From Corynebacterium resistens DSM 45100 (lineage in GTDB: Bacteria; Actinomycetota; Actinomycetes; Mycobacteriales; Mycobacteriaceae): a stretch of DNA of 64,000 nucleotides. The notes beneath the pieces are model-generated. The model made no database searches and was not told the DNA's origin. It worked only from the letters and a program-made list of their open reading frames with translations. Shown here piece after piece: positions 26,605 through 36,029 of this stretch. Each line of letters starts with the position of its first letter. The first letter of the stretch is position 1. A program made the translations under genes and the position numbers. The DNA lies in NCBI RefSeq assembly GCF_000177535.2, contig NC_015673.1:1488001-1552000 (forward strand), given 5' to 3'.

Positions 26605-27279
26605 TTAGAGAATCCCGCGCTCCCGCGCCACGGCAACGGCCGCTGTTCTGTTGCTCACCCCAAGTTTGGTGAAAACCCTGCCCATATGCGATTTAATGGT
26701 GGCTTCGGTGAGCACAAGTTCCTTAGCGATCTGCCGATTGGAACGGCCAAGCCCCGCGAGGCGCAACACATCGATCTCCCGAGCGGTGAGCGTTTCCATT
26801 GGTCTATTCATGCTATCCATCAGTTTGCCCATGACTTGGGAACTCATGACGGATTCCCCACGAGCCGCTTTCCGGATACCGTCGGTAAGTTCCGTCGGCG
26901 GACAATCTTTGAGCAGATACCCCACCGCCCCAGCAGACACCGCACCGACGACCTCCCCATCGGTGGAATAATTTGTCACCACCAGCACCTGTGGCGCCCT
27001 AGGTAACGCGCGGATCGCGCGGGTGGCGTACACCCCACCGGCCTCCCCCGCCCCGACCTGCTGGGAGAACCTCAAGTCCATGAGCACCACATCCACGGGC
27101 TCCTCATCACCAGCCAAGGAAGCACGCACATATTCGATGGCTGCATCTGGAGTATCCGCGGTGGCGATGACGTCAATATCTGCAGCACTTCCCAGCATTG
27201 CTTCCAAGCCAGCTCGAATCACGGGGTGATCGTCAGCAAGCATTACGCGTAAAGGACGTGAGGATCGTTCGTCAGCCAT
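26605..27279 (-). CDS. chrA: NarL/LuxR-type response regulator, ChrA-like (haem response)
   Basis: The 224-residue protein has a receiver domain (VMLADDHPVIRAGLEAML, phospho-acceptor Asp68 in LMDLRF) and a C-terminal LuxR helix-turn-helix (LTAREIDVLRLAGLGRSNRQ). Its ATG overlaps the end of the sensor kinase gene by 8 nt, so the two are translationally coupled. In C. glutamicum and C. diphtheriae the same gene order (chrA, chrS, then divergent hrtB-hrtA, then ispG) encodes a haem-sensing pair that activates the haem exporter. The specific name rests on that synteny. Confidence 0.85.
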   Translation of the reverse strand: MADERSSRPLRVMLADDHPVIRAGLEAMLGSAADIDVIATADTPDAAIEYVRASLAGDEEPVDVVLMDLRFSQQVGAGEAGGVYATRAIRALPRAPQVLVVTNYSTDGEVVGAVSAGAVGYLLKDCPPTELTDGIRKAARGESVMSSQVMGKLMDSMNRPMETLTAREIDVLRLAGLGRSNRQIAKELVLTEATIKSHMGRVFTKLGVSNRTAAVAVARERGIL

Positions 27280-28498
27280 GGCGTTCCAGATTACCCGTTG
27301 GCACCCGGACAGCAACGCCACAACCAGCACCCGGCGCGGTTTCCAAAGCCATGGCGCCCCGGATGGACTTAACGCGCCGCAGTACGCCGGGAAGGCCGGT
27401 GGCTGCTAGTTCGGTTCCAGCTGTGGTGGTTTGAACCACCATCGTTCCTTCAGCGGTTCGTCGGGTGCCTAGCCCCATTTCTTGCAGCGTTGCAGGATCG
27501 AACCCCTCCCCGTTATCCACTACATCCAGCACGATCTCTTCGGGTTGGTAGGTCAATGTCACTCGTGCCCGGGTTGCTTGGGCATGACGGGCAACATTGC
27601 TGACGAGTGATTGTGCGATGCGCACCAATTCCTGTTCTACGGCCGCATCCACGTTGCGCGGTTCACCGTCCACATCGAAAACCACGGCCTGCCCCAGCGG
27701 GGACGAACTGGTCACCCGCGCCAGTGCAACGGGCAGGTCCGCCCCCATCATCGGGCTCGGCTGCAGAGCGGCGATGATCCGCCTAGTCTCCAACAGATTG
27801 TCCTGTGCAGTTGTCTGGGCCAGATGAATCTGACGAACTAGTTGGTTCTTCGTTTCCGGATCCAGCGGGGAGGCGTCGAGCGAAGAGATTTGCCCTTCAA
27901 TCGAATGCAGCAGCATGTTGATAGAGCTCAAGCCTTGGGCAACCGTATCGTGGATGTCCCCGGCGATGCGCGCACGTTCTTGCATCTCGCCGGCACGGTG
28001 TGATTCCTTCTCGCGTGCTTTGGCCTCAACGCGCAACATGCGAAAGCCCAGTCCCAGCGCGATGGCGACCAGTGCACCAATGATGGGGCCAATCACCCCT
28101 CCCGGGGACCACCCCAAATGCCGGGCGATGCCGTAAATGGCTAGGGCGGTCATCAGAATGACCAAGGGGACGGAAACCCGGGCACGGAACGCCCCAAGTG
28201 CGACGAAGAACAAGGGGAAGACGATGTAGACCGCCGATTCGGCGTGAATGAAAATCAGCACCCAACACACCAGAACCAACGCCATCCACAATGGGCGCTG
28301 CGGAAGAATGCGCCCGGAAGCGTATGCGATGGCGAAAGCGCCTACCTGCCACGACATCCCGTCGGCGGCAACGGTCACCGCCAACAGGATAAATACCAAC
28401 AAGTGCAGCGAATGGCCCAGAGCCGTCCACACGCGGTCGAGTTGATCCACACGGCTGCGAGCCAATTCGTGCCCGTGCATGGCCTTTCTACCGATCAT
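27272..28498 (-). CDS. chrS: Sensor histidine kinase, ChrS-like (haem sensing)
   Basis: The 408-residue kinase has about five to six N-terminal membrane helices (residues 25-150), consistent with membrane-embedded haem sensing. A HisKA_3 dimerisation helix follows with phospho-acceptor His183 in GDIHDTVAQGLSSINML, then an HATPase_c domain (DNGEGFDP, GLGTRR). ATG 28498 is chosen because TAAAGT lies 7 nt upstream with no ribosome binding site. A longer frame to 28561 has no support. Coupled to chrA by an 8-nt overlap and divergent from hrtB. It would autophosphorylate on haem exposure, by analogy. Confidence 0.83.
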   Translation of the reverse strand: MIGRKAMHGHELARSRVDQLDRVWTALGHSLHLLVFILLAVTVAADGMSWQVGAFAIAYASGRILPQRPLWMALVLVCWVLIFIHAESAVYIVFPLFFVALGAFRARVSVPLVILMTALAIYGIARHLGWSPGGVIGPIIGALVAIALGLGFRMLRVEAKAREKESHRAGEMQERARIAGDIHDTVAQGLSSINMLLHSIEGQISSLDASPLDPETKNQLVRQIHLAQTTAQDNLLETRRIIAALQPSPMMGADLPVALARVTSSSPLGQAVVFDVDGEPRNVDAAVEQELVRIAQSLVSNVARHAQATRARVTLTYQPEEIVLDVVDNGEGFDPATLQEMGLGTRRTAEGTMVVQTTTAGTELAATGLPGVLRRVKSIRGAMALETAPGAGCGVAVRVPTGNLERHG

Positions 28499-28505
28499 GA
28501 TTGCA

Positions 28506-28559
28506 ACTTTAGTAGGAACCAAAGTCCAGCCTTGTGCCCGATGTGCAAAAGCGCACGTC
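28506..28559. promoter_or_regulatory. chrS/hrtB divergent control region with imperfect inverted repeat
   Basis: The 77-bp intergenic stretch (28499-28575) has TAAAGT on the minus strand (28511-28506), 7 nt from chrS. It also has an imperfect inverted repeat GATGTGC (28540-28546) / GCACGTC (28553-28559) located 17 bp before the hrtB ATG. By analogy with characterised chrSA-hrtBA loci this region should bind phosphorylated ChrA. The repeat is a candidate site only. Confidence 0.4.
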
Positions 28560-28575
28560 ACACGATCATGGAAGT

Positions 28576-29547
28576 ATGTTTCAAGGAATCAGAGAACTCA
28601 GGTCGGCCAAAGGCCGCACAGCACTCATTACTATCACCGTCGGCATGATCACCATCATGGTGACTTTTCTCTCTTCGCTGGCTGCCGGTTTGTCGTTCGA
28701 ATCCGTTTCGGCGCTGCAGGCTCGCTTCAATTCCGACGCCGCGCAGTCCAACCAAGCGCTTTTGCTGCAAGATAGCGGTACCAGTTCGCTGGCTTCTTCC
28801 CGCTTGACTTCTGAACACCTTGAACAAGCGGAAGCTGCTGGTGGCGAAGCGCTATACATGACCCGCGACAAGATTGGCAGCACAACCGTTGCGCTGTTGA
28901 GTGATAAGACGGTGCGACCGGGGACCGTGGAAGTTCCTGCAGGGATGCGCGCCGATGCCGAGGCAGCGATGCCGAATAAAACCATTGTCACTGTGGACGA
29001 CGAGGTGTTCCTCGATCACCAACCGGTGTTAAGCGTGAATCCGCAGGATATTAAGAACAATCCAGCTGCGTCCACTGCAGCACTTGTGAGTGAAGACTTC
29101 AAAGCTCCCAGCGGGACTGTGTTGCTCAAAGGTAAGGATCGTTGGAATGCTTCAGCTTCCTACCAAGGCGAGCAAACTTCACTGAACATGATGGTTGTCT
29201 TGCTCTACGTGATCTCAGCACTCGTGCTGGGCGCATTCTTCACCGTGTGGACTATGCAAAGGTTGCGCGGGGTCGCTATTTCCTCTGCACTAGGGGCATC
29301 ACGTCGGGTTCTGATTGGTGATTCACTGGGGCAAGCCCTGGTGATTCTCGCCGGTGGAATCATCGCGGGTGTGCTCATCACCTTCGGGGCGGGCAGCGCG
29401 TTGGCGTCTGCCATGCCAATCACCCTGAGCGCTGCAACGCTCGCCCAACCTGCACTGATCTTGGCGGTGGCTGGTCTGTTGGGAGCCGCGCTCTCCATCC
29501 GGCCGGTGCTGAAAGTCTCACCGCGCACCGCACTGCTCGCCGGCTAA
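28576..29547 (+). CDS. hrtB: ABC transporter permease of the haem exporter, HrtB-like
   Basis: The 323-residue MacB/FtsX-type permease starts MFQGIRELRSAKGRTALITI. It has one N-terminal membrane helix, an external domain (about 45-215) and three C-terminal helices, the last ending in PVLKVSPRTALLAG. HrtB with HrtA exports excess haem and protects against its toxicity. The external domain is small and rich in Ser, Ala and Asp. The ATG at 28576 has only a short GGAAG directly upstream. hrtA follows after 27 nt with the same orientation, and chrS-chrA diverges. Confidence 0.83.
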   Translation: MFQGIRELRSAKGRTALITITVGMITIMVTFLSSLAAGLSFESVSALQARFNSDAAQSNQALLLQDSGTSSLASSRLTSEHLEQAEAAGGEALYMTRDKIGSTTVALLSDKTVRPGTVEVPAGMRADAEAAMPNKTIVTVDDEVFLDHQPVLSVNPQDIKNNPAASTAALVSEDFKAPSGTVLLKGKDRWNASASYQGEQTSLNMMVVLLYVISALVLGAFFTVWTMQRLRGVAISSALGASRRVLIGDSLGQALVILAGGIIAGVLITFGAGSALASAMPITLSAATLAQPALILAVAGLLGAALSIRPVLKVSPRTALLAG

Positions 29548-29574
29548 CCCCCTACTCCTGAAAGGCTGTAACTA

Positions 29575-30315
29575 ATGAATACTACGAACAACACGTCCAC
29601 ACTCATTGCGGAGGGATTGACCCTCGATGTTCAAGACGGCAAGCATAAGCGCCGCATCTTGAACGATGTCAGCTTCACCGTGAATGGTGGCGAAGTAGTT
29701 GGTGTCACCGGGCCATCTGGTTCAGGAAAATCCACACTGCTTGCGGTTGCTGGCTGCTTGCAGGAACCCACCGCTGGAAGTGCCGCGCTGCGTACTGGGG
29801 ATACCACCATTGATTTAGCAAGTGCCCGTGGACAGCGCGCTGCGCAGATCCGGCGGGATCACTTAGGTATCGTTTTCCAGCAGCCGAGTCTTCTGCCCTC
29901 GCTGACCGTTGAAGAACAACTTCTCCTCATGCTGAATCTCAGCAAGGTTTTCCGTTTCGGGGCTAAAGCTACGAAGCGTGCAGAAAAAGAAATGGCCCGC
30001 CAGCTCCTGGAAGCTGTGGGCCTAGGTGACAAGCTAAAGGCTACGACGAGTGAGCTTTCGGGCGGTCAGCAAGCTCGCGTCAACTTAGCTCGCGCCTTCA
30101 TGAATGATCCAGTCCTGTTGCTGGTAGATGAGCCAACTGCGGCTCTCGATACCAAGGCTGCTACACAGGTGACCGAGTTGATTAAGGATCTTGCGCACGA
30201 CCGCAGCGTGCCAGCACTGTATGTCTCCCACGACCAAGACCAGTTGGAGACCTTAGATCGCACGATGACCATGGTAGATGGCGCGCTGCGGGAACCCGCA
30301 CTAGCTACTTCGTGA
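29575..30315 (+). CDS. hrtA: ABC transporter ATPase of the haem exporter, HrtA-like
   Basis: The 246-residue nucleotide-binding subunit has Walker [11 protein letters not shown]-loop [11 protein letters not shown], signature [14 protein letters not shown], Walker [13 protein letters not shown] and the H-loop VSHDQDQ. It is a MacB/LolD-class ATPase matching the single permease upstream. The ATG at 29575 has AAAGG about 8 nt upstream. Its 3' end overlaps the convergent ispG gene by 11 bp, so the two transcripts are complementary at their ends. Confidence 0.88.
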   Translation: MNTTNNTSTLIAEGLTLDVQDGKHKRRILNDVSFTVNGGEVVGVTGPSGSGKSTLLAVAGCLQEPTAGSAALRTGDTTIDLASARGQRAAQIRRDHLGIVFQQPSLLPSLTVEEQLLLMLNLSKVFRFGAKATKRAEKEMARQLLEAVGLGDKLKATTSELSGGQQARVNLARAFMNDPVLLLVDEPTAALDTKAATQVTELIKDLAHDRSVPALYVSHDQDQLETLDRTMTMVDGALREPALATS

Positions 30316-31465
30316 CGCGAACGTCCGCTTTCTGACCTTCAATGGCCTCCATGCCTTCTTCGTCGGCGATGCGCATTGCCTCTTCGATCAATGTCTCCAC
30401 GATCTGATCCTCAGGAACCGTTTTAATGACCTCACCCTTGACGAAGATTTGGCCCTTTCCGTTGCCCGAAGCCACGCCGAGGTCCGCATCGCGGGCTTCG
30501 CCTGGCCCATTCACTACACAGCCCATCACAGCCACGCGCAACGGGAACTCCATGCCTTCAAGTCCGGCGGTAACTTCCTCCGCCAACTTGTACACATCCA
30601 CCTGGGCGCGGCCACAGGACGGGCAGGAAACAATTTCCAGCTTGCGGGGGCGCAGGTTCATCGACTGCAGGATCTGATCGCCGACCTTAATCTCCTCAAC
30701 CGGGTCCGCAGACAGGGAAACACGAATGGTATCGCCGATCCCCTGGCTCAGCAGCGCACCAAAAGCCACCGAAGACTTAATCGTGCCTTGGAACGCTGGC
30801 CCAGCCTCCGTTACACCAAGGTGCAGCGGGTAATCGGACTTCTCGGCCAACTGCCGATAAGCCTCAACCATAACCACCGGGTCATTGTGCTTGACCGAGA
30901 TAGCGATATCTCCGAAGCCACAGTCTTCGAAAAGTCCAGCTTCCCATAGTGCAGATTCCACTAGCGCCTCAGGCGTAGCCTTGCCGTACTTCTCCATGAT
31001 GCGCTTATCCAAGGAACCAGCATTGACGCCGATGCGGATAGGAATACCAGCATCGCCAGCAGCCTTAGCCACTTCCTTCACACGCCCATCAAATTCTTTG
31101 ATATTGCCAGGGTTAACACGCACTGCGGCGCAACCCGCATCAATGGCGGCGAAGATGTACTTCGGCTGGAAGTGAATGTCGGCGATAACGGGGATCGGAG
31201 ACTTCTTCGCGATGGCCGGCAGGGCTTCCGCATCCACGGTCTTTGGGCACGCCACGCGAACAATGTCGCAGCCGGAGGCCGTCAGCTGAGCGATTTGCTG
31301 CAGAGTGGCATTGACATCATGGGTCTTCGTGGTCGTCATGGACTGCACCGAAATCGGGTAGTCACTACCCACACCAACGTTTCCGACCATTAGCTGGCGA
31401 GTCTTGCGCCGTGGCGCCAAGGTTGGTGGAGGGCCGTCGGGAATCCCCAAGGAAATACCAGTCAT
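30305..31465 (-). CDS. ispG: 4-hydroxy-3-methylbut-2-en-1-yl diphosphate synthase
   Basis: IspG is the iron-sulfur enzyme of the penultimate MEP-pathway step, converting MEcPP to HMBPP. The 386-residue protein has a TIM-barrel half ([32 protein letters not shown]). The C-terminal [4Fe-4S] cysteines lie in [12 protein letters not shown] and [20 protein letters not shown]. The ATG at 31465 has GAGGAC upstream. It belongs to the dxr-rip-ispG block, in which two isoprenoid genes flank the site-2 protease. A 64-bp gap separates it from rip. Confidence 0.96.
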   Translation of the reverse strand: MTGISLGIPDGPPPTLAPRRKTRQLMVGNVGVGSDYPISVQSMTTTKTHDVNATLQQIAQLTASGCDIVRVACPKTVDAEALPAIAKKSPIPVIADIHFQPKYIFAAIDAGCAAVRVNPGNIKEFDGRVKEVAKAAGDAGIPIRIGVNAGSLDKRIMEKYGKATPEALVESALWEAGLFEDCGFGDIAISVKHNDPVVMVEAYRQLAEKSDYPLHLGVTEAGPAFQGTIKSSVAFGALLSQGIGDTIRVSLSADPVEEIKVGDQILQSMNLRPRKLEIVSCPSCGRAQVDVYKLAEEVTAGLEGMEFPLRVAVMGCVVNGPGEARDADLGVASGNGKGQIFVKGEVIKTVPEDQIVETLIEEAMRIADEEGMEAIEGQKADVRVTK

Positions 31466-31529
31466 GAAGTTTGTCCTCAGTACCTTTCGCAGGAACGATC
31501 AATCTGCGAACTAGTGTACGCCGAGCGCC

Positions 31530-32792
31530 CTAAAACAGGCGGATTGGGTTAACTACGTCCGCCACAATAACCGTCAGGCCGAACAACAACAGCACAAATG
31601 TGGCTGCGTAGGTCACGGGCATTAGGCGCGTGTAATCCGCGGGACCGGCGGGGGCCAGCCCCTTTCGGCGTCGGAAAAAGTCCCGCACTTTTTCCCACAA
31701 CACCACAGCAATGTGACCACCATCAAGGGGCGGCAACGGAACCAGGTTAAACGCAGCGAGGAATAGGTTCAGGCTAGCCAGCGCCATGAAGAAACTTGCC
31801 CACTGGTCATACTTCACCAGTTCGCCGCCAAGCCGTGAGGCCCCAACCACACTCATTGGCGAGTCATCGGCCCGGTCCCCGCCGAAAATGCTGGCCACCA
31901 CACCGGGGAATCGCTGTGGCAGTTCTACGAGCCCCTTGGCGGTTTCTTGGACTGCCATGCCAGTGAAGCTGAGGGTGCCGCCTACTGCGGTCGCGGGGTT
32001 GTAATGCTTAACGCGATACTCCGGGACCTTTGCTTTGACGCCCACGGCGCCCACCACCATCGTGTTGCCGGCAGTGTTTCGGCGCTCCACAAGTTGGATT
32101 TTCAGGTTCACGGGAACGTTTTGCTCACCGCGGCGAACTTCCGCGGGGACAGTGATCGCCTCCCCTGCCTGCTTCCCTTGATCTTCGTGGGCTTGCTTTC
32201 CTAAGGCAGAGACCTTCTTCGAGAACGTCGGGAAGTCTGGTACTTCATCTCCGTCGATGCGCACGAAGGTATCCCCGGATCGAATGCCGGATTCCGCAGC
32301 GGGGCCGGTGCCGGAGCATTTCGCTAGCGTGCCATCGGGGTTCTGATGGGGGGCGGCGCAGGCGGTGGATTCCACAGTAGGGGTAAATTGCACACTCCGA
32401 TCGGGCAAACCCCAAGCCAGCGCCACGGCATAGATCAGCCCAAGCGCCAAGATAATGTTCATGATGATGCCGCCGAGCATCACGAAAATCCGCGAGCGAG
32501 CGGGGCGGTCATACATCGCGTAGGGCCGCTCCTCCTCCGTCATTTCGTCCAGTTTGGTCATGCCGGCGATATCGCAGAACCCACCGAGCGGCACGGCCTT
32601 CAGCCCATATTCAGTGGGGCCGTGCTTTGCGCTGTGTTTGGTCGTGGACCACAAGGTGGGGCCGAAGCCAATGAAGTAACGGCGAACGCGCATGCCCGTC
32701 CACCGCGCGGCGTACATGTGGCCGGCCTCGTGGAGAGCAATGGAGATCGCGATTCCGAGGCCAAAGAGGATGATGCCTACCGCGAAAGCCAT
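31530..32792 (-). CDS. rip: Site-2 zinc metalloprotease (RseP/Rip1 family)
   Basis: This intramembrane protease cleaves transmembrane anti-sigma factors or similar substrates. The 420-residue protein has the HEAGH zinc motif (residues 21-25) in the first membrane helix. A PDZ-like domain carries [19 protein letters not shown], and the third ligand lies in [10 protein letters not shown] near residue 350. The ATG at 32792 overlaps the end of dxr by 16 nt, implying coupled translation. In mycobacteria Rip1 controls several anti-sigma factors and mycolate genes. Targets here are unknown. Confidence 0.93.
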   Translation of the reverse strand: MAFAVGIILFGLGIAISIALHEAGHMYAARWTGMRVRRYFIGFGPTLWSTTKHSAKHGPTEYGLKAVPLGGFCDIAGMTKLDEMTEEERPYAMYDRPARSRIFVMLGGIIMNIILALGLIYAVALAWGLPDRSVQFTPTVESTACAAPHQNPDGTLAKCSGTGPAAESGIRSGDTFVRIDGDEVPDFPTFSKKVSALGKQAHEDQGKQAGEAITVPAEVRRGEQNVPVNLKIQLVERRNTAGNTMVVGAVGVKAKVPEYRVKHYNPATAVGGTLSFTGMAVQETAKGLVELPQRFPGVVASIFGGDRADDSPMSVVGASRLGGELVKYDQWASFFMALASLNLFLAAFNLVPLPPLDGGHIAVVLWEKVRDFFRRRKGLAPAGPADYTRLMPVTYAATFVLLLFGLTVIVADVVNPIRLF

Positions 32793-33967
32793 TTCGCCAT
32801 CCTCTCATGGGCCTTGTTGCGAGCCTCGCGCTCGGCAGCGAGCACTTCCTCTAGATCAGCAGGTTCCGTTTTCAGGTGATCGCAGTCTTCCATGACCGCT
32901 GCCACCGTGTCGACGATGCGGGGGAAAGACAATGCTCCGGCCAAGAACTCAACAGCAGCTTCTTCGTTTGCTGCGTTGTAGACAGCGGGCATTGCACCCC
33001 CAATGGTCACCGCTTGGCGGGCGAGTTCCACCGCAGGGAAAACCTCCTCATCGAGTGGCTCAAACTCCCAGGTGCTGGCTCGAGTGAAGTCCAACTTTCG
33101 CTGGGCTCCAGCGATGCGGTCTGGCCACCCCATCGCCAAAGAAATAGGCAACCGCATCGACGGCGGTGAAGCCTGGGCGATTGTGGAACCGTCAACAAAC
33201 GTCACCATGGAGTGCACGATTGACTGTGGGTGAACGGTCACTTCAATACGATCCGCGGGGATATCGAAAAGCAGGCTAGCTTCGATGAGCTCCAAGCCCT
33301 TATTCACCATTGTTGCCGAGTTAAGGGTGTTCATCTGCCCCATTGACCACGTGGGGTGCGCTGCAGCTTGAAGGGGCGTGACCGGCTCCAGCTGCTCACG
33401 AGTCCAACCGCGGAAAGGGCCACCTGACGCGGTGAGCACTAGGGTGTTCACTTCTGCAGACTTCCCTGCCCGTAGACATTGGGCGATTGCTGAGTGCTCC
33501 GAATCTACTGGAATGAGCTGCCCAGGGTTAGCGCTGCGCAGCACCAATTGCCCACCAGCCACGAGCGATTCTTTGTTGGCAAGGGCCATCTTGGCGGGTG
33601 TTTGCAGACTAGTCAGTGTGGCATCTAACCCCAAAGATCCCACCAGTGCATTGAGGATGACGTCATTCTCGGTTAGCTCATTGGCTACCGCTTCGACGAG
33701 CTCACGGGCTGAGTCCGTGCCCCGAATGGTATGTCCACCGAGTTCCGCCTCAATGAAATCCGCAGCCACATCGCTTGCCACCGCGACTCTTTCTGTGGAC
33801 AGGTTAAACTTCTTGGCCTGCTCCAGTAGTAATTCTGGTTTGCTGCCGTGAGCAGAAATTCCGATTAATTCAAACCGCTCAGGGTTTTCCGCAATGATCT
33901 CCAAGGCTTGCGTGCCGATGGATCCAGTGCTTCCGAGTACTACAACGCGAGTCTTCACAACAAACAT
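32777..33967 (-). CDS. dxr: 1-deoxy-D-xylulose 5-phosphate reductoisomerase
   Basis: Dxr makes 2-C-methyl-D-erythritol 4-phosphate, the committed MEP-pathway step. The 396-residue protein has the NADPH motif [16 protein letters not shown], the [12 protein letters not shown] segment, and the metal/substrate residues in [13 protein letters not shown] and ASGGPFRG. I take ATG 33967 ([10 protein letters not shown]). GTG 33958 is an equally short alternative, and neither has a clear Shine-Dalgarno sequence. The product end overlaps rip. The 179 bp to the divergent DUF2631 gene carries that gene's promoter and ribosome binding site. Confidence 0.95.
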   Translation of the reverse strand: MFVVKTRVVVLGSTGSIGTQALEIIAENPERFELIGISAHGSKPELLLEQAKKFNLSTERVAVASDVAADFIEAELGGHTIRGTDSARELVEAVANELTENDVILNALVGSLGLDATLTSLQTPAKMALANKESLVAGGQLVLRSANPGQLIPVDSEHSAIAQCLRAGKSAEVNTLVLTASGGPFRGWTREQLEPVTPLQAAAHPTWSMGQMNTLNSATMVNKGLELIEASLLFDIPADRIEVTVHPQSIVHSMVTFVDGSTIAQASPPSMRLPISLAMGWPDRIAGAQRKLDFTRASTWEFEPLDEEVFPAVELARQAVTIGGAMPAVYNAANEEAAVEFLAGALSFPRIVDTVAAVMEDCDHLKTEPADLEEVLAAEREARNKAHERMAKWLSR

Positions 33968-34146
33968 TGTTCCATACGAAACCAACTTCCCATTCAGGGG
34001 TGCGATCGGAAAGTCGATGGCGAGTTTTCGCGGGCAATATGACAGAATGAATGCAAGTTATATCTGCAGGTGTCGTTTCACCGTTGCGTGAACCTCAAAA
34101 TCTTCACCTCGCAGGATAGGTTGACCTTTGATTTCAGGAGGAAACG

Positions 34147-34650
34147 GTGGGATCCCACGCCAAGGCAGCTTCCCCGGCTGTTGACCACGCTCACGACGGT
34201 GCACATGCTCACGGGGGCGCGCACGCTGTTGCACACCCACACGACAACCACACCGTTAAGCACGAAGTGTTCAACGGTGTCTCTACCAAGGATGTCCCTT
34301 CTGCTGCATGGGGCTGGAGCGAGCTTTCCAAGCGCTCCGTTGTACTTTCCGGCGTAATTGGTGGCCTGTTCCTGCTGGGCATGCTCTTCGGTAACCACAA
34401 GGGTCATGTTGAGGACATCTGGTTGATCGTCCTCGCCGTTCTAGTCCTCCTCGGCACTGCCAAGTGGGCTATGGGCCCCCGTGGCAAGGTGAAGACCACA
34501 GTTACCGCTCGCAACAAGCCAGCTGGTCACCAGGAGCCTGATTGGGCCGCGGATCAGCTCAACCGCACTGGCGCTTACGCTAACCTCACTCCTGAGCAGG
34601 CTGGTGCTTTGAACCACAACTACCAGCGCACCGAGACCGTACAGAACTAA
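34147..34650 (+). CDS. DUF2631-like small membrane protein with histidine-rich N-terminus
   Basis: The 167-residue protein starts with GTG 34147, preceded by AGGAGG. Its first 39 residues hold ten histidines (positions 4, 14, 16, 20, 22, 26, 30, 32, 35 and 39) in HAHDGAHAHGG-type runs. A segment with a WGWSEL motif follows, then two membrane helices (about 65-82 and 89-107) and a basic/polar tail. The DUF2631 assignment rests on the two-helix core and the position beside dxr. The histidine stretch could bind Zn, Ni or Cu. The function is unknown. A strong terminator follows. Confidence 0.7.
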   Translation: MGSHAKAASPAVDHAHDGAHAHGGAHAVAHPHDNHTVKHEVFNGVSTKDVPSAAWGWSELSKRSVVLSGVIGGLFLLGMLFGNHKGHVEDIWLIVLAVLVLLGTAKWAMGPRGKVKTTVTARNKPAGHQEPDWAADQLNRTGAYANLTPEQAGALNHNYQRTETVQN

Positions 34651-34670
34651 ATTCTTCTGGTCACGCTTTA

Positions 34671-34716
34671 AAGACCTTCCCCTAGGCTTCTAGCCCGGCG
34701 GGAAGGTCTTTTTTAT
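34671..34716 (+). terminator. Rho-independent terminator of the DUF2631 gene
   Basis: AAGACCTTCCC (34671-34681) pairs perfectly with GGGAAGGTCTT (34700-34710), followed by TTTTTATT. An inner CTAG..CTAG pairing sits in the loop. It also lies beyond the convergent VIT gene, so it may serve both strands in part. Confidence 0.92.
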
Positions 34717-34746
34717 TGCTCGACGCCGCCACGGGGCGGCACGTCG

Positions 34747-35490
34747 TTAGGCCATTCCGGTACCAAAGAGCAGCCCAACCCCGTAGGTCACAGCCAATCC
34801 GAGAGCTCCACCGATGAGCAGTCGAAGCATAGAGCGCAACTTGTTAGTGCCGGAAATCCGCGCGGAAATGTATCCAGTTAGCGCGAGTGTGGCCAAGGTG
34901 ACCACAGTTACAATCAATCCCCGCATCGTTGCCGGTGCCAATAGCACTGAGGCGATCGGCAACAATGCACCAAGGGTGAAAGCTATGGCCGAGGACATCG
35001 CTGCTGCCCATGGATTAGTCAATTCCTCGCTATCAATGCCCAATTCGAGCTGCAAATGGGCTTTCAGTGGATCTTTGGCCTCAATATCTCTGGCAGCGCG
35101 ATCGGCTACCTCGTGCGATACCCCATAGCCTTGCAAGATTCCCACGAGTTCGTGGTGTTCTTCCACAGGGTATTCACGCAGCTCCATTGTTTCCAGCGCG
35201 ATGAAATGCCTTTCAGAATCGCGTTGGGCAGAAACCGAGACATACTCGCCGAGTGCCATGGAGACAGCTCCAGCGACAGCCGCGGCAATACCGGCAATCA
35301 TGATTTCCTGGGCCCCACTGCCGGCAGCAATAACGCCAAGCAAAATGCATGCTGTGGAGACGATGCCATCGTTGGCGCCAAGAACGCCCGCGCGGAGCCA
35401 GTTCAACTTGGCGTTTGCCTGAGCTGCATGAGGTTCATAACCCGTTTGTTCCGAGCCTGCATCAGCACTAAGTGAATTTGGGTTAGACAC
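34747..35490 (-). CDS. VIT1/CCC1-family iron/manganese transporter
   Basis: The 247-residue protein has the VIT1/CCC1 signature RAGVLGANDGIVSTACILLGV near residue 32. Three further membrane helices cluster at the C-terminus, and between them lies a cytoplasmic helical segment rich in Glu and His (SERHFIALETMELREYPVEE). Members move Fe(II) or Mn(II) out of the cytosol. The direction and metal here are inferred. The GTG start at 35490 overlaps the upstream DUF2231 gene by 8 nt. That gene's end (GAGGAAGTAG) doubles as the ribosome binding site. Confidence 0.87.
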   Translation of the reverse strand: MSNPNSLSADAGSEQTGYEPHAAQANAKLNWLRAGVLGANDGIVSTACILLGVIAAGSGAQEIMIAGIAAAVAGAVSMALGEYVSVSAQRDSERHFIALETMELREYPVEEHHELVGILQGYGVSHEVADRAARDIEAKDPLKAHLQLELGIDSEELTNPWAAAMSSAIAFTLGALLPIASVLLAPATMRGLIVTVVTLATLALTGYISARISGTNKLRSMLRLLIGGALGLAVTYGVGLLFGTGMA

Positions 35491-35956
35491 CTACTTCCTC
35501 TTTCCAGACCAATTCCGCACCTGCATGTCCGGTCAAGACAACGGTGACGATAGCTGCAATCGCTGCGATGATGAGTCCGACACGAAGCAGCGTAAGCACT
35601 CCGCCGTAAGCGAGATCTTTACTCCGTGTCACCCACCACAAAATGACAGTCAAACCGGCCAATGCCAGAGCTGCCACCAGTGTGAACGTGGAGTACTGGG
35701 CGTGCTGGCTAACTTCACCAGGGTGTTCTTCAGACAAGCCCAAGAGAGGCAGCATTGCCTCACCAGAACTGCGAGCAACCACAGTACTGATCGCCGCGAT
35801 GATTACGGTGATAGCAGTGGCGGTTCTAAGTTTGTGGATTCCGTTGTTCCGAGATACGGCGGTGATGATGGCGAGGATCGCGGCGGCCGGTAAGAATGCT
35901 ACCGCAGCGTGGACAAAGAGGGGATGCGCAGGAATGCCTGCGATGCTTTCAAACAT
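35483..35956 (-). CDS. DUF2231-like four-helix membrane protein
   Basis: The 157-residue protein has four hydrophobic helices and begins MFESIAGIPAHPLFVHAAVAFLP in two overlapping stretches (GIPAHPLFVH, VHAAVAFLP). The HPLFVH element is the DUF2231 hallmark. The family is suspected of binding haem or metals through such histidines, but no role is proven. TATAGT (35969-35964) is 7 nt before the ATG with no ribosome binding site, giving one of the clearest leaderless starts here. It is translationally coupled to the metal transporter gene. Confidence 0.8.
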   Translation of the reverse strand: MFESIAGIPAHPLFVHAAVAFLPAAAILAIITAVSRNNGIHKLRTATAITVIIAAISTVVARSSGEAMLPLLGLSEEHPGEVSQHAQYSTFTLVAALALAGLTVILWWVTRSKDLAYGGVLTLLRVGLIIAAIAAIVTVVLTGHAGAELVWKEEVGV

Positions 35957-35963
35957 GGCTGCA

Positions 35964-35969
35964 ACTATA
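35964..35969 (-). promoter_or_regulatory. Putative -10 of the DUF2231-VIT operon
   Basis: TATAGT, close to the consensus TATAAT, lies 7 nt upstream of the ATG at 35956 on the minus strand. A leaderless mRNA is inferred. Confidence 0.55.
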
Positions 35970-36029
35970 AGCTGCTGACCTGCGCATCGCTAGCAAGGTT
36001 AGGCGCAGCTGCGGCATGCTGAGGCTTGC

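Noticed and set aside
35990..36010. A DtxR-type iron box near the DUF2231/VIT genes (AGGTTAGGC)
   Set aside because: Only one half of the 19-bp palindrome is present and the position is downstream of rlmN rather than at the metal transporter promoter.
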